A stretch of DNA of 64,000 nt. Origin: Zhengella sedimenti (GTDB lineage Bacteria; Pseudomonadota; Alphaproteobacteria; Rhizobiales; Rhizobiaceae). Below the pieces are notes generated by a model. It was given only the letters and a program-made list of their open reading frames with translations, was not told where the DNA came from and searched no databases. This document shows, piece by piece, positions 33,398-41,894 of this stretch. The position numbers and the translations under genes were made by a program. Each line of letters begins with the position of its first letter. Position 1 is the first letter of the stretch. The DNA is taken from assembly GCF_046506625.1 (NCBI RefSeq), contig NZ_JBKFFP010000003.1:490257-554256 (forward strand). Direction: 5' to 3'.

Positions 33398-34048
33398 TCA
33401 GCCGCCACGTCCTTGCCGTAGCGCGCGTTCCCGATCAAGGGCTTCCAGCATGCGCGGATAGGCCTTTCGCATTTCGGCTGCAAAGGTCTCGAAGGGCATA
33501 TCGTCGAATTCGCCGATGAAATCGAGATATTCCATGTGGTGCCGGCCCTGCCGGTCGAACGGATGGAAGATGGAATCGTCCCGGCCGTTGAAATCCAGCG
33601 GCTTGATGCCGTGGCGTTCGCACAAGGCGATGTCGAAGGCCGGCGTCGCCTTTACCCACCGGCCGTCGAGCCAGAGGGCGGTGTAGGCATGCCAGCGGAA
33701 AACCTCGTCGTCCATCAGCGCCGCGATCTTCGGCGTCGTCAGGTGGTTGCGGACATTGGCAAAGCCGACCCTGGAGGGAATGCCGGCGGCGCGCGCCAGG
33801 GCCGCGAGCGCGATGGCCTTCGGCACGCAGAAGGCCGATTTCGCTTTCAGGACCCGCGAGGCGACAAAGCCGTCCTCGTCAAGACCAAAGGCACGGACGT
33901 CATAGGGAACGGCGTCACGGATGGCATAGTAGAGGTTTACCGCCGTTGCGACATCGTCGCCGGGCCGCAGATGCGGCGCGGCGAAGGCCGCCACCTCCGG
34001 ATGGCCGGAATCGATGAAACGGGTTTCGCGCAATGCCATGTCCGTCAT
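33398..34048 (-). CDS. Transglutaminase-like (papain-fold) protein
   Basis: The 216-residue protein has the transglutaminase-core triad: Cys in SAFCVPKAIALAALARAAGIPSR (the Cys starts a helix, about residue 73), His in FRWHAYTALWLDGRW and Asp in TPAFD. Bacterial members of this type are mostly proteases or amidases of unknown substrate. No signal peptide is evident. It is 28 nt downstream of the PaaG-like gene and so belongs to the end of the acyl-CoA operon. Its role there is unknown. Confidence 0.8.
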   Translation of the reverse strand: MTDMALRETRFIDSGHPEVAAFAAPHLRPGDDVATAVNLYYAIRDAVPYDVRAFGLDEDGFVASRVLKAKSAFCVPKAIALAALARAAGIPSRVGFANVRNHLTTPKIAALMDDEVFRWHAYTALWLDGRWVKATPAFDIALCERHGIKPLDFNGRDDSIFHPFDRQGRHHMEYLDFIGEFDDMPFETFAAEMRKAYPRMLEALDRERALRQGRGG

Positions 34049-34076
34049 ACCCGACCTCCCGTTTCCTTCGCAGCGG

Positions 34077-34838
34077 TCATTTGCGGGCGAAGAACGCGGC
34101 GACGCGTTCCTTCATGGCCGGTGAACGGCCCGCTTCGCCCTGCAAGTCGCGTTCCAGCGCAAGCTGTTCACCCGCGCCGAAATCGGCTGCCTGGAAGATC
34201 AGCCGCTTGGTTGCCGCGATGGCGCTTGCATCCTGGCCCGCAAGGCGCTGGCAGATGGCCAGCGCGGCGGGAACCAGCGCTTCTTCGTCCACCACATCCC
34301 AGACAAGACCCCAGCGTTCGGCGCGGGCGGCGTCGATGCGTTCACCCAGCAGCATCATGCCCGAAGCGCGGATGCGCCCGACAATACGCGGCAGGAACAG
34401 CGTGTTGCCGGCATCGGGCACCAGCGCGATCCCGACAAAGGGTTCGTAGAAATAGGCCGAACGCGCCGCAATCACGATGTCGGCGGCGAACGCGATGCCG
34501 ACAGCAGCACCCGCGCAGGGACCGTTGACGGCGGACACGATGGGCAGCCGCGACCGGCGCATCGCTTCCACCAGCGGGTTGAAGTGACGCTCCAGCACGG
34601 TGTCGAGCTCCGGTTCGGCATGCGGATCGACGGTCGTCAGGTCGTAGCCGGCGCCGAAGGCGCGCCCGGCGCCGGTCAGGAGCACGGCCCGGACGGCCGG
34701 ATCCTTTTCCGCGGCCTGCAAGGCATGAACCAGTTCGTCGGCGGTTTCGTTGCGATAGGCGTTCAGCTTGTCCGGCCGGTTGACCCGGATCGTCAGGACG
34801 CCGTCGGCGTGTTCGCAGAGAATGTCCGAATAGGTCAT
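34077..34838 (-). CDS. Enoyl-CoA hydratase/isomerase, PaaG-like
   Basis: This 253-residue crotonase has the oxyanion-hole loops GAGRAFGAGYDL and NGPCAGAAVG. The second catalytic region reads GIALVPDAGNTLFLPRIVGR, with Asp where hydratases have Glu; the same VPDAG(G/N)T segment is typical of PaaG, the ring 1,2-epoxyphenylacetyl-CoA isomerase, and of delta-isomerases. It therefore more likely isomerises a double bond or ring than hydrates one. It sits between the HCCA-isomerase-like gene (2-nt gap) and the transglutaminase-like gene. Confidence 0.85.
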   Translation of the reverse strand: MTYSDILCEHADGVLTIRVNRPDKLNAYRNETADELVHALQAAEKDPAVRAVLLTGAGRAFGAGYDLTTVDPHAEPELDTVLERHFNPLVEAMRRSRLPIVSAVNGPCAGAAVGIAFAADIVIAARSAYFYEPFVGIALVPDAGNTLFLPRIVGRIRASGMMLLGERIDAARAERWGLVWDVVDEEALVPAALAICQRLAGQDASAIAATKRLIFQAADFGAGEQLALERDLQGEAGRSPAMKERVAAFFARK

Positions 34839-34840
34839 GG

Positions 34841-35440
34841 TCAGCCTCTTGTTTCCAGGTGCCAGCGCAGTTGCGGCAGGCGGTCGGCGCCGAAGAAACC
34901 CTCGCCATCGGCAATGAAATGCGGGGAGCCGATCACGCCGTCGGCGACAGCCTCCGTCACGGCCTTCTGCAGCAGGTCGCGGCCCATCTGGCCCGTCATG
35001 CCGTCACGCGCAGCCTGTTCGGTCATGCCATGGGCTTTCGCGATGGAGACCAGCGTCGAATCGTCGGAGATGTCCTCGCCGGCGACAAAGAAAGCATGGA
35101 AGACACTTCGGGCAAAGGATCTTGCAACGCCGGGGTCATCCTCGTGGAGGACGTAATAAAGACGGGCCGCCAGGTGCGAGGACAGGGGCAGGCGGACCGG
35201 TTCTCGGTAGTCCACGCCAAGGAACCTGGCCGAGCGCTCCATGTCCTTGAGGAAATAGGCCCGCTTTACCGGCGCCTCCATGGGCGGCGCGATGCCATGC
35301 GCCTTCAGGATGGCCCAGACGAGGACCGGACGCCATTCGACCGGCCGGTCGAATTCCGCGCCGATCCCGTCGATCAGCGTGCTCGCGAAATAGGCGTAGG
35401 GCGAGGCGAAGTCGAAGTGGAAGCGGACCGGTTCGCCCAT
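34841..35440 (-). CDS. 2-hydroxychromene-2-carboxylate isomerase-like (DsbA/GST-kappa fold)
   Basis: The 199-residue thioredoxin-fold protein begins VRFHFDFASPYAYFAS, in which Ser replaces the redox Cys and binds glutathione in the family. The cis-Pro loop is GSPHF, and the C-terminus has GEGFFGADRLPQL, as in HCCA isomerases. These GSH-dependent isomerases act in naphthalene and other aromatic degradation; many homologues sit in acyl-CoA operons without known substrates. The neighbouring PaaG-like isomerase makes a cyclic or polyunsaturated substrate more likely. Confidence 0.83.
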   Translation of the reverse strand: MGEPVRFHFDFASPYAYFASTLIDGIGAEFDRPVEWRPVLVWAILKAHGIAPPMEAPVKRAYFLKDMERSARFLGVDYREPVRLPLSSHLAARLYYVLHEDDPGVARSFARSVFHAFFVAGEDISDDSTLVSIAKAHGMTEQAARDGMTGQMGRDLLQKAVTEAVADGVIGSPHFIADGEGFFGADRLPQLRWHLETRG

Positions 35441-35442
35441 GG

Positions 35443-37050
35443 TCAGAACCTGAACACGCCATAGCCAGGATCGCCCAACGGCGCGTTGAGCGAGGCGGAA
35501 ATGGCGATCCCGAGCGCATTGCGCGTATCGACCGGGTCGATGATGCCATCGTCCCAGAGTTCGGATGTCGCGTAATAGGCGGACAATTGCTCCTGGTAGG
35601 CCGATCGCGTCTGGTCCCAGAGCGCCTTGATGGCGGCCTGGTCCACGGCCTCGCCATTGCGCTTCATCTGGTTGATCTTGACCTCGGCAAGCGTGTTGGC
35701 GGCCTGGTCGCCGCCCATGACGCCGATCTGGTGGTTGGGCCAGGAAAACAGGAAGCGGGCGTCAAAGGCACGCCCGCACATGCCGTAATTGCCGGCGCCG
35801 AAGGAACCGTTGCACATGACGGTGAACTTGGGCACGCGCGAACAGCTTTGCGCCATGATCATCTTGGCGCCGTCCTTGGTGATGCCGCGCCGCTCGTATT
35901 CGCGGCCGATCATGTAGCCGGTGATGTTCTGGAGGAAAACGAGCGGCGTGTTGTTCTGGTTGCACAATTCGATGAAATGCCCGCCCTTGAGCGAGGAGTC
36001 GTTGAACAGCACGCCGTTGTTGGCAAGGATGCCGACCTTGTAGCCCCAGATGTTGGCGAAGCCGCATACCAGCGTCGTGCCATAGTTCGGCTGGTATTCG
36101 TGGAAGCGGCTTCCATCGACGATGCGGGCGATGATCTCGCGCATGTCGAACTGCTTCTTGATGTCATTGGGAATGATCCCGTAAATTTCCTCCGGATCGT
36201 AAGCGGGATCTTCCGGGGTCTCGCGCTGGCAATCCCATTTGCGCGGGCGGTCCCACTGGGCGACGATCTCGCGCCCGATATGGATTGCCTCTTCCTCGCT
36301 GGCCGCCGGATAATCGCATGTGCCCGACACCGACGTATGCATGTCGGCCCCGCCGAGTTCCTCGACGGAGACTTCTTCACCGGTGGCGGCCTTGACGAGC
36401 GGCGGCCCGCCCAGGAAGACCGCGCCCGTGCCGCGCACGATCACGTTGTAGTCGGAAAGCCCGGGGATATAGGCGCCGCCGGCCGTGCAGTGGCCGAAAA
36501 CGAGCGACAACTGCTTGACGCCCATCTTCGAGAGTACCGACTGGTTGCGGAAGATGCGGCCGGCCATGTAGCGGTCGGGGAAGATCTCCGATTGCAATTG
36601 CAGGAAGCCGCCCGCGGAATCGCACAGGTGGATCACCGGAAGGCGGTTTTCCATGGCGATATCGAGGGCACGGACGATCTTCTTGGCGGTCAGCGGATAC
36701 CAGGCGCCGCCCTTGACCGAGGGATCGTCGGCGCGAATGATGACTTCGCGGCCCGACACCACGCCGATGCCGACGATGGAACTGGCCGAGGGCGCCTCGC
36801 CGCCATAGGCCATGTTGGCGGCAAGCGATGACAGTTCCAGGAACGGGGTGCCGGGATCGAGAAGCTTTTCGACACGCTCGCGCGGACGCATCTTGCCCTG
36901 GCGGGCCAGCCGGTCGAGGTCCCGTTGCGGCCGCTTGTGGCGCGCGGCTTCCTGCTTTTCGCGGAACTCCGCGAGGATCCGGCGATTATGGGCGTCGTAG
37001 GCGCGGAACTCCGCCGACGAGGTACTGAGCATGGACTGGATCTTGCGCAT
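35443..37050 (-). CDS. Acyl-CoA carboxylase, carboxyltransferase (beta) subunit
   Basis: The 535-residue crotonase-fold carboxyltransferase carries both CT halves: GGAWYPLTAKKIVRALDIA and FGHCTAGGAYIPGLSDYN in the N-half, and FLQNITGYMIGREYE, FGAGNYGMCGRAFDARF and WPNHQIGVMGG in the C-half. This pattern belongs to the 3-methylcrotonyl-/geranyl-CoA carboxylase branch, not propionyl-CoA carboxylase. With the separate biotin carrier and biotin carboxylase genes just upstream it forms a three-polypeptide enzyme. Its AtuA-family neighbour points to a terpenoid-like acyl-CoA, but the residues that set chain length cannot be judged by eye. Confidence 0.9.
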   Translation of the reverse strand: MRKIQSMLSTSSAEFRAYDAHNRRILAEFREKQEAARHKRPQRDLDRLARQGKMRPRERVEKLLDPGTPFLELSSLAANMAYGGEAPSASSIVGIGVVSGREVIIRADDPSVKGGAWYPLTAKKIVRALDIAMENRLPVIHLCDSAGGFLQLQSEIFPDRYMAGRIFRNQSVLSKMGVKQLSLVFGHCTAGGAYIPGLSDYNVIVRGTGAVFLGGPPLVKAATGEEVSVEELGGADMHTSVSGTCDYPAASEEEAIHIGREIVAQWDRPRKWDCQRETPEDPAYDPEEIYGIIPNDIKKQFDMREIIARIVDGSRFHEYQPNYGTTLVCGFANIWGYKVGILANNGVLFNDSSLKGGHFIELCNQNNTPLVFLQNITGYMIGREYERRGITKDGAKMIMAQSCSRVPKFTVMCNGSFGAGNYGMCGRAFDARFLFSWPNHQIGVMGGDQAANTLAEVKINQMKRNGEAVDQAAIKALWDQTRSAYQEQLSAYYATSELWDDGIIDPVDTRNALGIAISASLNAPLGDPGYGVFRF

Positions 37051-37055
37051 CGGGG

Positions 37056-37559
37056 TCAGGCCTTTTCGCTTTCGGCTTCCAGCCTGACGATCACCTCGTC
37101 CTTGTCGAAGGTTTCGCCCTCGCTCCTGAGGATCTCGGCAATCGTGCCGTCGCGCATGGCCGGAAGAAGCGTCTGCAATTTCATGCTTTCGATGGTGACG
37201 AGCGGGTCGCCGCGCCGGACCGCGTCGCCGGCCTTGCAGTGAAGGGAGATGACAGTGCCCGGCATGGGTGCGCGCAACACGTCGTGCGCACCGCCGGCAT
37301 CGCCGGCATCGGAGAAGGGATCGACGAGCGCCACCTCATGCGTGCGGCCGTTGAGCCGGACGATCTGGAGATTGCCGTGGGTCGCCCTGGCAAAGCCGAC
37401 GGACTGGCCTGCCGCACCCAGTTCGTGCCGTCCGTCGCCATCGCTGCCCAGATCCGTGATCTCGTGCTTCTCGCCGTCGATGTCGAGCACCAGGTGCGGC
37501 CGGCGCCGGATGATCGTGATCTCGTGTTCCTCGCCGTCGAGGATCAGCCTGAAGCCCAT
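37056..37559 (-). CDS. Biotin carboxyl carrier protein of acyl-CoA carboxylase
   Basis: The 167-residue protein ends in a biotinyl domain with RAPMPGTVISL and the attachment site ESMKLQ (Lys127). The residue before Met is Ser, not the usual Ala. The N-terminal 90 residues match the BT-type linker found between the biotin carboxylase and carrier parts of MCC and PCC alpha subunits (ILDGEEHEI, VRLNGRTHEVALVDP). Thus the alpha subunit of those enzymes is here split into two genes, with only 2 nt between them. Confidence 0.88.
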   Translation of the reverse strand: MGFRLILDGEEHEITIIRRRPHLVLDIDGEKHEITDLGSDGDGRHELGAAGQSVGFARATHGNLQIVRLNGRTHEVALVDPFSDAGDAGGAHDVLRAPMPGTVISLHCKAGDAVRRGDPLVTIESMKLQTLLPAMRDGTIAEILRSEGETFDKDEVIVRLEAESEKA

Positions 37560-37561
37560 GA

Positions 37562-39046
37562 TCAGTTCCTCCAGCCGCCAATGGCCGCGTGCGGTTCCGG
37601 CGTTCCGGTGACGAGCTCGCGAAATTCGCGGAAGCCCAGTGCCGCCGCCGCGAGGACCTGCGCCTTCTCCTGTCCGGACAGGGGGGAGGGTAGCAACGCG
37701 TCGCGGTGCGTGGCCACGAAACCGGTGTGAAGATCGCCGGCCCGGAAGGCCGGATGGTCGAGGACGGCGGCGAGGTAGTCCGTATTGGTCTTCACGCCGA
37801 GCAGCGCCAGTTCGCGCAGGGCCGCGATGGAGCGGTCCACCGCCTCGTCACGGCTGACGCCATGGGCAACCAGCTTGGCAAGCATCGGATCGAAATCGGC
37901 GGTGATCTTCTGCCCGCGTGTCAGCGCATTCTCGAAACGCAGCCAGTTTTCCTCCGGAACGCCCAGATAACGGATGACGCCGGTCTCCGGCATGAAGTCG
38001 CGCTCCGGGTCCTCGGCGCAGATGCGGCATTCGATGGCGTGACCGTCGATGCGCACGCCCGCCTGCTCCATCGGCAATCCGCGGCCGGCCGCGATCTCGA
38101 TCTGGGCGCGCACAAGATCGACGCCGGTGATCATTTCGGTCACCGGATGCTCGACCTGCAGGCGGGTGTTCATCTCCAGGAAGAAGAAGCGGCCGTCGGC
38201 GCCCAGGATATATTCCACGGTGCCGGCATTGCGGTACTTCGCCGCCGAGGCAAGGCGGACGGCGGAAGCGCAGATCTCGTCGCGCAGGGCCGGTGAAAGG
38301 TTGGCCGCGGGGGCTTCCTCGATGATCTTCTGGAAACGCCGCTGGACGGAGCATTCCCGTTCGAAAAGGTGGATTGCGCCGCCTTCGCCATCGCCCAGGA
38401 CCTGCACCTCGATATGCCGGGGGCGTTCCACATAGGTTTCGGCATAGACGCGTCCGTCTCCGAAATAGCGTTCGGCCTCGCTGGAAGCGATGCGCGCGGC
38501 CTGCGCAAGGCCCTCCGCGTCGCGGACAATGCTCATGCCCTTGCCGCCGCCGCCCGCCGCCGCCTTGATCAGCAGCGGGAAGCCAATGGTGGCAGCCTTC
38601 TCCACGAAGTCATCCACGTCCTCGGTCGGCATGACCGAGGGTGCCACGGCGACACCATTGGCCTCGGCGAAATTGCGCGCGGAGATCTTATCGCCCATCA
38701 GGGCAATGGTCTTCGCGTCCGGGCCGATGAATGTCATTCCGGCATCGGCGACAGCCGAGGCGAAGGCGGCGTTTTCCGACAGGAAGCCGTAGCCCGGATG
38801 AATGGCATCGGCGCCGTGCTTCCTGGCAACCGCTATGATCTGCGCGATGTCGAGATGGGCGGCGACCGGCGTCTCGCCTGTCACTTCGCTCCATTCGTCG
38901 GCGATGCGGACATGGCGGGCCTGTGCCTCGGCGCGATGACAGATCGCCACCGACGCAATGCCCATGGCCTTCAGTGTCGCCATGATCCGGCAGGCGATCT
39001 CGCCGCGATTGGCAATCAGGACCTTGTTGAACAGCGGGGCGGTCAT
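37562..39046 (-). CDS. Biotin carboxylase subunit of acyl-CoA carboxylase
   Basis: The 494-residue ATP-grasp enzyme carboxylates biotin with bicarbonate and ATP. It starts FNKVLIANRGEIACRI, has the glycine-rich ATP loop GGGGKGMSIV, the ECSVQRRFQKIIEE segment and the catalytic EMNTRLQVEHPVTEMITGVDLV. The ATG at 39046 overlaps the AtuA-family gene stop as ATGA. It lacks the C-terminal linker and biotin domain of a fused alpha subunit; these are supplied by the next gene. Confidence 0.92.
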   Translation of the reverse strand: MTAPLFNKVLIANRGEIACRIMATLKAMGIASVAICHRAEAQARHVRIADEWSEVTGETPVAAHLDIAQIIAVARKHGADAIHPGYGFLSENAAFASAVADAGMTFIGPDAKTIALMGDKISARNFAEANGVAVAPSVMPTEDVDDFVEKAATIGFPLLIKAAAGGGGKGMSIVRDAEGLAQAARIASSEAERYFGDGRVYAETYVERPRHIEVQVLGDGEGGAIHLFERECSVQRRFQKIIEEAPAANLSPALRDEICASAVRLASAAKYRNAGTVEYILGADGRFFFLEMNTRLQVEHPVTEMITGVDLVRAQIEIAAGRGLPMEQAGVRIDGHAIECRICAEDPERDFMPETGVIRYLGVPEENWLRFENALTRGQKITADFDPMLAKLVAHGVSRDEAVDRSIAALRELALLGVKTNTDYLAAVLDHPAFRAGDLHTGFVATHRDALLPSPLSGQEKAQVLAAAALGFREFRELVTGTPEPHAAIGGWRN

Positions 39047-40890
39047 GCCGAAGCCTCTTTCTTCCACGTTTCCAGCCTTCCGCCGGGTTCCAGCCATGTG
39101 ACGGGGACCTCGACCGGGAAATCCATCATTATCTGGGCCAGCGCCTTGCCCTGCGGGTCATGGCGCAGCGAGGCGACGCCGCCGCCGCCAAGCCCCTGAT
39201 GCAGCAGGTAGTTGAAGCCGTTCAGGCCGGGCCATTCGAAACGCTCGACGGGACCGCGCAGGAAGTGGCTGAAATAACCCGCCACGCGCTCCGGCGTCGC
39301 GCTGCGCCGGATCCATGGCAGGTAGCTTTCGTCGCGCGCGAGGATGCCGATATTGCCGATATCGCCCTTGTCGCCGCTGCGCCCGTGCGCCAGTGCGATC
39401 AGCGGCACGGTCACGACCGGGCCATCGCTTTCCCACCCGTCCGGTTCGGTGTCCGCGCTCGGGTCCCTGGCAGCCTGCGGGTCTTGCGCCGCTCCTTCCG
39501 CCGGCACGGCGATCGGGACGCTGGTCTGCTTTCCGTCGATCTCGATGCTGACGGGAACGTCCTTCTTCGGCACCAGGAATGAGAACAGGCGGATGACGGG
39601 CTGCGGCTCCGGCCGGCCGCCCGAAAATCCGGTCAGGCCCTGCGCCATGGCGGTGGCGGCGGGGAAGATCTCCCGCGCGAAGATGCCAAGCGCTTCCCGG
39701 GAGTCGTGCTTGACGGCAAGCTTGAGGATCACCTCGCGGGTGTCGCGGCGGCGTGAAGAGGCCCCGTAATTGGTTTCGGAACCCAGCACCTCGATAGACC
39801 GTTCGCTGAAATCCGCGTAGCCGGCCTCGGCCATCAGGCGGTGCGAGCGTTCCAGTATGGCCGCACCCGTGGCCTCGGCCTTCGCCACGGCATCGCGGCC
39901 GATGATCGCCATGGTGACGGAAGACCGGTAACCGTCGGCATGGGTCGCGCTCACCTTGTAGGTGTCCGTCGGCGCCGAACCCCTCGCCCCCGACACCTTC
40001 ACCCGGTCCTTCCCGTCCTGTTCGAGCCGGACACCGCTCCAGTCGGCGATCACGTCGGGCAGGATGTAGCGGGCCGGATCGCCGACCTCGTAGGTGATCT
40101 GCTCGGCCACGGTGGCGGTCGAGACAAGGCCGCCGGTGCCTTCCGGCTTGGTCACGGTGAACGTGCCGTCGGCGGTGCATTCGGCGATGGGAAAGCCCAT
40201 GTCGTCCCAGCCGGGCACGCTCTGCCAGTCGGTAAATATGCCGCCCGTCACCTGCGTCCCGCATTCCAGCACATGGCCGGCGAGGCTGCCGGCCGACAGC
40301 AGGTCATGATCCTCCGGCCGCCAGCCGAATTCGTGGATGAGCGGGCCGAGCACAAGCGCGGAATCGACGGCGCGGCCGGTGATCACGACATCGGCCCCGG
40401 CTTCGAGCGCGGCCGCGACGGGAAACGCGCCCAGGTAGGCGTTCACGCTGGTTAGTTTTTCGGGCAGGGGCCTGCCTGAGAACATCTCGGTGACACCCGC
40501 CTCGCGGAACCTTTCGATGGAGCCGGACAGGTCGTCGCCGTGAACGACGGCGATGCGCAGATCCACGCCGGCCTCGCGGAAGACAGCAGCCAGCGCATCG
40601 CGGCAGGCCGCCGGATTGACGCCCCCAGCATTGGTGACGACGCGTATTCTCCGACCGGCGATCTCGCGGGCCAGAGGCTTCATCACCGATGCAACGAAGT
40701 CGGTGGCATAGCCCAGTTCCGGCCGCTTGGCCTTCATGCGGGTGAGGATCGACATGGTGATCTCGGCGAGATAGTCCATCATCAGGTAGTCGATCTTGCC
40801 GGAGCGGACGAGTTGTGCCGGTCCGTCAGGACTGTCGCCCCAAAAGCCGGCCCCGCATCCGATGCGCACGATCCTGTCCATGGCGGTCAT
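39043..40890 (-). CDS. AtuA-family (DUF1446) protein
   Basis: The 615-residue protein begins IVRIGCGAGFWGDSPDGPAQL and continues with IDYLMMDYLAEITMSIL and VVTNAGGVNPAAC, which identifies the acyclic terpene utilisation AtuA family. Its biochemical role is unknown, but the gene is regularly beside geranyl-CoA or related carboxylase genes. The C-terminal 110 residues, with LIALAHGRSGDKGDIGNIGI, form a second conserved domain, fused here as in many homologues. It is coupled by 4-nt overlaps at both ends. Confidence 0.88.
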   Translation of the reverse strand: MTAMDRIVRIGCGAGFWGDSPDGPAQLVRSGKIDYLMMDYLAEITMSILTRMKAKRPELGYATDFVASVMKPLAREIAGRRIRVVTNAGGVNPAACRDALAAVFREAGVDLRIAVVHGDDLSGSIERFREAGVTEMFSGRPLPEKLTSVNAYLGAFPVAAALEAGADVVITGRAVDSALVLGPLIHEFGWRPEDHDLLSAGSLAGHVLECGTQVTGGIFTDWQSVPGWDDMGFPIAECTADGTFTVTKPEGTGGLVSTATVAEQITYEVGDPARYILPDVIADWSGVRLEQDGKDRVKVSGARGSAPTDTYKVSATHADGYRSSVTMAIIGRDAVAKAEATGAAILERSHRLMAEAGYADFSERSIEVLGSETNYGASSRRRDTREVILKLAVKHDSREALGIFAREIFPAATAMAQGLTGFSGGRPEPQPVIRLFSFLVPKKDVPVSIEIDGKQTSVPIAVPAEGAAQDPQAARDPSADTEPDGWESDGPVVTVPLIALAHGRSGDKGDIGNIGILARDESYLPWIRRSATPERVAGYFSHFLRGPVERFEWPGLNGFNYLLHQGLGGGGVASLRHDPQGKALAQIMMDFPVEVPVTWLEPGGRLETWKKEASA

Positions 40891-41669
40891 TCACCGGTCC
40901 ATTCGGGCGGGCGCTTCTCGTTGAACGCCCGGAATCCCTCCACCGCGTCCTTCGTGCGGGCCATGTTGGCCAGCATGAACTGGGCATATTCCAGCGCGCC
41001 GTCGAGCGTCATTTCGCGGATCTTGGCCAGGCCCTGTTTTCCAAGCCGGATGCCGGTGGGCGACTTGTCGGTGATGCGGGCCAGAAGCCAGTCGAGCTTT
41101 TCGTCCAGTTCGCCAGCGGGAACGGCATAGTTCACGATCCGGTCGGCAGCGGCTTCCGCGGCGGTGACCGGTTCGCCGGTGATGCAGAACTCCATCAGGC
41201 GCCGGTTTGGCAGGTTGCGGATCAGGAAGGGCAGGATCATCATCGGGAACAGCCCGACCCGGGTCTCCGTCACGCCGACAAGGGCATCCTCACGCGCCAC
41301 GACGAGATCGCAGGCGCAGACGAGGCCGAACCCTCCGGCCAGCGCATGGCCGTTGACACGGGCGACGAGTGGCAGGCGGCAGGCCTCCATGCGCCGCAAC
41401 AGGCGGGCGACATAGTGCCTGGGATCGGCGGCATCGATGGTGAAGGGCGTGCCGTCGGCCTGGAGTTGCAGGTCGCCGCCGGCGCAAAACGCCTTGTCGC
41501 CGCTTCCGGTGATGACGATGGCACGCACCTCGTCATCGTTCTCGGCCTCGTCGAGGGCTGCCTGGATGGCGAGTGCGACGCTCTCGTTGAGCGCATTGCG
41601 GCGTTCCGGGCGGTTGATCGCGATCCAGGCGGTGGCGCCCTTGCGTGCTGTGATGACCGGTTCCGTCAC
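40887..41669 (-). CDS. Enoyl-CoA hydratase/isomerase family protein (AtuE-like position)
   Basis: This crotonase of about 260 residues has GDKAFCAGGDL and NGHALAGGFGLVCACDL as oxyanion loops and ETRVGLFPMMI, in which the first catalytic Glu is present and the second is replaced by Met. I start at GTG 41669, which follows GGGAGCGAGG and gives a normal length; an ATG at 41726 would add 19 unlikely residues. It is the first gene of the long - operon, in the role that AtuE (a hydratase after the carboxylase) plays in Pseudomonas, though the residue change may mean another reaction. Confidence 0.84.
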   Translation of the reverse strand: MTEPVITARKGATAWIAINRPERRNALNESVALAIQAALDEAENDDEVRAIVITGSGDKAFCAGGDLQLQADGTPFTIDAADPRHYVARLLRRMEACRLPLVARVNGHALAGGFGLVCACDLVVAREDALVGVTETRVGLFPMMILPFLIRNLPNRRLMEFCITGEPVTAAEAAADRIVNYAVPAGELDEKLDWLLARITDKSPTGIRLGKQGLAKIREMTLDGALEYAQFMLANMARTKDAVEGFRAFNEKRPPEWTGE

Positions 41670-41778
41670 TGCTGCCTCGCTCCCTGCGGGTTCCCAAGCC
41701 GTTTCCAATAAATGATTTGAATTCATCACGAATGTCAACCGGCTTCTCAATGGGCCGGATGGCAATGTAGAAATCTCC

Positions 41779-41794
41779 GAAACATCAATGTTTC
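41779..41794. promoter_or_regulatory. Perfect palindrome in divergent promoter region
   Basis: GAAACAT-CA-ATGTTTC (7-2-7) lies in the 225-bp gap between the divergent crotonase and acyl-CoA dehydrogenase genes. A TTGACA hexamer follows on the + strand at 41807. It fits an operator for a dimeric regulator. Confidence 0.5.
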
Positions 41795-41832
41795 ATGCGG
41801 TCTCTATTGACATCAAGGCATTTTTTGTCAGA

Positions 41833-41845
41833 TGAAGAGATTTCA
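41833..41845. promoter_or_regulatory. Candidate operator, copy 1 of a shared element
   Basis: TGAA-GAGAT-TTCA has the same AAGAGATTT core and palindromic arms as the element at 47600-47612 near the Liv-type operon. A partial copy, GAGATTTC on the - strand, lies at 41770-41777. The TetR-type gene between the two promoters is the obvious candidate regulator. Confidence 0.5.
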
Positions 41846-41894
41846 TTAATGGCGCCCGGAAAAGCCGGCGCCTTGGCCGCTGGGAGGAGCAGGA

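Noticed and set aside
35443..40890. Naming the carboxylase outright as geranyl-CoA carboxylase (AtuC/AtuF)
   Set aside because: AtuA linkage is suggestive, but MCC-type enzymes share all visible motifs and the alpha subunit is split; specificity is not readable by eye.
41807..41835. Sigma-70 promoter from TTGACA at 41807
   Set aside because: No convincing -10 hexamer lies 16-18 bp downstream, so the promoter was not listed as a feature of its own.
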